Below are positions 6,293-7,663 of a stretch of DNA of 7,663 nt, one piece after another. This DNA is from JAMXLO01 sp041487355 (GTDB lineage: Bacteria > Pseudomonadota > Alphaproteobacteria > Acetobacterales > Acetobacteraceae): the NCBI GenBank assembly GCA_041487355.1, contig JBGPND010000233.1, forward strand, positions 1-7,663. The letters run 5' to 3'. The notes beneath the pieces were generated by a model. It ran no database searches and was not told where the DNA came from. It saw nothing but the letters and a program-made list of their open reading frames with translations. Position 1 is the first letter of the stretch. Each line of letters starts with the position of its first letter. Made by a program: the position numbers and the translations under genes.

Positions 6293-7318
6293 ATGCTGCG
6301 CCTGATGAGCCACGCAGCGAACACTGTGCCGGTGACGATCATCACCGGGTTCCTGGGCAGCGGCAAGACCACGGTGCTGAACCATCTGCTGCGGCAGCCG
6401 TGGCTCGCCGACACCGTCGTCATCGTCAACGAGTTCGGCGCGGTGGGGCTCGATCATCTGCTGATCGAGCAGGCGATCGAGGATGCCGTGCTGCTGAAGA
6501 ACGGCTGCATCTGCTGCACCGTGCGCGGCGATATCGCCGACACGCTGGATGTGCTGTGGCAGCGCCGGGCAGCAGGCGAGCTGCCGCCGTTCCGTCGCAT
6601 CGCCATCGAAACGACGGGCCTGGCGGATCCCGCGCCGGTGGCCCACGCGCTGCTTGCCGAACCGGGCGCACGCTATGCCTGCCGGCTCGACGGCATCGTC
6701 ACCACCGTGGATGCGCTGCATGGCAAGCTGCAACTCGACCGGCAGCCGGAAGCGCAACGGCAGGTGGCGATGGCCGATCGCATCCTGCTGACCAAGACCG
6801 ACCTCGCCAGCCCCGCGCAGATTGCCGAAACCGAGGCGCGTATTGCCGCGTTGAACGCCAGTGCGCCGTTGCGTCACGTCATCGCCGGCAATGTCGATGC
6901 GGCCGATGTGTTCGATCTGGGCCCAGGCGCCGGCGCAACGGATGCCCGGATGGAACAGTGGCTGCGACCGTTCGACACAGGCCAGCATCACGGCCACCAC
7001 CACCTGCCGTTCCGCCATGCCGACGAGATCGGTTCGGTGGTGCTGCGGCGTGACCAGCCGATCGCGTGGCGGTCACTGCAACTCTGGCTGGAGTCCGTGC
7101 TGTCGCTGCGGGGCGACGGCGTGTTGCGGCTGAAGGGCCTGGTCTGGCTGCAGGGCGACACGCGCCCGATCGTGTTGCAGGGCGTGCACCATGTGTTGCA
7201 TCCGCCGGTTCATCTCGACCGTCAGACGCAGCCGCCTGGCGGGACGCGGATCGTGCTGATCACGCGTGGCCTGTCCGCCGCGGGACTGCGCGCCAGCTTC
7301 GCGACCGCGATGGCCTGA
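6293..7318 (+). CDS. CobW/COG0523 family GTP-binding protein (putative metallochaperone)
   Basis: This is a 341-residue G3E-family GTPase. Members bind a metal ion and use GTP hydrolysis to deliver it to client proteins; zinc transfer and cobalt handling for cobalamin are documented in different subgroups. Motifs seen are the P-loop GFLGSGKT at 19-26, VNEFGAVGLD at 45-54, the metal-binding GCICCTVRGD at 71-80 (C72, C74, C75), ETTGLADP at 106-113 as the Walker B/G3 region, TKTD at 167-170 as the base-recognition motif, a histidine cluster HHGHHH at 232-237, and a CobW C-terminal domain from about 247 to 338. The ATG at 6293 (or 6305, four codons later) lacks a clear ribosome site but gives the usual short lead-in to the P-loop. 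The start codons of this gene and the divergent LVIVD gene are 15 bp apart. I see no AT-rich Zur-like palindrome, and no cobalamin gene is next to it, so the metal is unassigned; zinc is a default guess. Confidence 0.93.
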   Translation: MLRLMSHAANTVPVTIITGFLGSGKTTVLNHLLRQPWLADTVVIVNEFGAVGLDHLLIEQAIEDAVLLKNGCICCTVRGDIADTLDVLWQRRAAGELPPFRRIAIETTGLADPAPVAHALLAEPGARYACRLDGIVTTVDALHGKLQLDRQPEAQRQVAMADRILLTKTDLASPAQIAETEARIAALNASAPLRHVIAGNVDAADVFDLGPGAGATDARMEQWLRPFDTGQHHGHHHLPFRHADEIGSVVLRRDQPIAWRSLQLWLESVLSLRGDGVLRLKGLVWLQGDTRPIVLQGVHHVLHPPVHLDRQTQPPGGTRIVLITRGLSAAGLRASFATAMA

Positions 7319-7435
7319 CGCGTCGCTGGATGGCTGCATCTCCCCTGGTTTGTGCGGTCTTTGGACGCCGCCACGCCGGGGTCAACGCCCCGCGGACGAG
7401 CCCTACTCAATGCAACCGCGGATGCACGCCGATAT

Positions 7436-7663
7436 TTATGGCCGGGCTGGCGCGTTCGCGTTGTCCGCGCCGGCTTTCCCTGCCTTGCGGCCGCGCTTGC
7501 CGACACGGCCGGTGACGGCGCACATCGCCTGCTGCTGCGCCGTGGCGGGGACCAGTTGCAGGGTCGGCCAGCCGCGATGCGTCAGGATCACCTCCCTGCC
7601 GTTCAGTGCCGCCTCACTCACCTGCCCCCAGCGGTTCAGTGCCGTCTCGGTGGCGATCCAGAG
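7436..7663 (-). CDS. probable Phd/YefM-type antitoxin, 5' end beyond the window
   Basis: The reading frame is open from the right edge to the TAA at 7436-7438, giving 75 visible residues; the start codon lies outside. Visible residues 2-14 (WIATETALNRWGQ) and the following VSEAALNGREVILTHRGWPT and LQLVPA match the layout of Phd/YefM antitoxins: an N-terminal strand and helix that form the DNA-binding dimer, then a (G)REVILTHRGxPTLxLVP strand pair. A low-complexity basic tail follows, with GKRGRKAGKAG, in the place where antitoxins contact their toxin. No toxin gene lies downstream on this strand before the CobW gene, so a partner, if any, would be upstream outside the window, or the gene is an orphan. 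An internal GTG at 7621 would give 61 residues but would cut into the conserved N-terminal part, so the longer form is favoured. Confidence 0.55.
   Translation of the reverse strand, partial: LWIATETALNRWGQVSEAALNGREVILTHRGWPTLQLVPATAQQQAMCAVTGRVGKRGRKAGKAGADNANAPARP

Noticed and set aside
6278..7018. Upstream extension of the - strand LVIVD frame to a 649-residue protein
   Set aside because: The extra part mirrors the CobW coding sequence, has no family similarity, and a good ribosome site and ATG lie at 6285-6277.
6400..7053. A 217-residue + strand frame inside the CobW gene
   Set aside because: It is a shifted-frame shadow of a gene with intact GTPase motifs and has no recognisable domain.
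7377..7392. Hairpin CGGGG/CCCCG with a six-base loop after the CobW gene as a terminator
   Set aside because: The stem is only five pairs and there is no T-tract on either strand; chance is likely at this GC content.

Overview
This is a GC-rich chromosomal window with dense, ordinary-looking metabolic genes and no tRNA, rRNA, CRISPR array, transposase or phage gene that I can recognise. The codon bias (G/C at third positions), two intergenic palindromic elements of a style common in alphaproteobacteria, and the gene content (NDP-forming acyl-CoA synthetase, M20 amidohydrolase, Rv2161c-like LLM oxidoreductase) suggest an alphaproteobacterium, possibly of the Acetobacteraceae/Rhodospirillales type. 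That placement is inference, because no taxonomic marker is present.

Layout. From 20 to 4922 four genes run on the + strand: an acetate-CoA-ligase-type (NDP-forming) acyl-CoA synthetase, a hippurate-hydrolase-like M20 amidohydrolase, a flavin/F420-type luciferase-like oxidoreductase, and an unrecognised protein whose C-terminal half resembles a decayed PD-(D/E)XK nuclease fold. The last three are tightly spaced (24 bp, then 2 bp or an overlap) and look like one operon. The first is separated by a 101-bp gap that holds a perfect 22-bp palindrome. The + cluster meets a - strand gene at a 146-bp convergent gap occupied by a roughly 100-bp composite inverted repeat. The - strand gene (5069-6277) encodes a cytoplasmic LVIVD-repeat beta-propeller. 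Its start codon lies only 15 bp from the start codon of a divergent + strand COG0523/CobW GTPase (6293-7318). A further - strand gene, cut by the right edge (7436-7663), encodes the C-terminal part of a probable Phd/YefM-type antitoxin. The 117 bp between it and the CobW gene hold only a weak short hairpin.

How the genes may work together. The amidohydrolase would release a carboxylic acid from an N-acyl/amide substrate, the synthetase could activate such an acid to its CoA thioester, and the LLM oxidoreductase could carry out a redox step on the same or a related compound. This is a plausible small catabolic module, but the substrate cannot be read from sequence. The CobW-type protein is a GTP-dependent metal chaperone candidate. 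The neighbouring propeller has a striking set of histidines, so a metal link between this divergent pair is conceivable but unproven. I did not find a convincing new defence or mobile system. The most unusual items are the decayed nuclease-like protein, the histidine-lined propeller, the 15-bp divergent start arrangement and the two palindromic elements.
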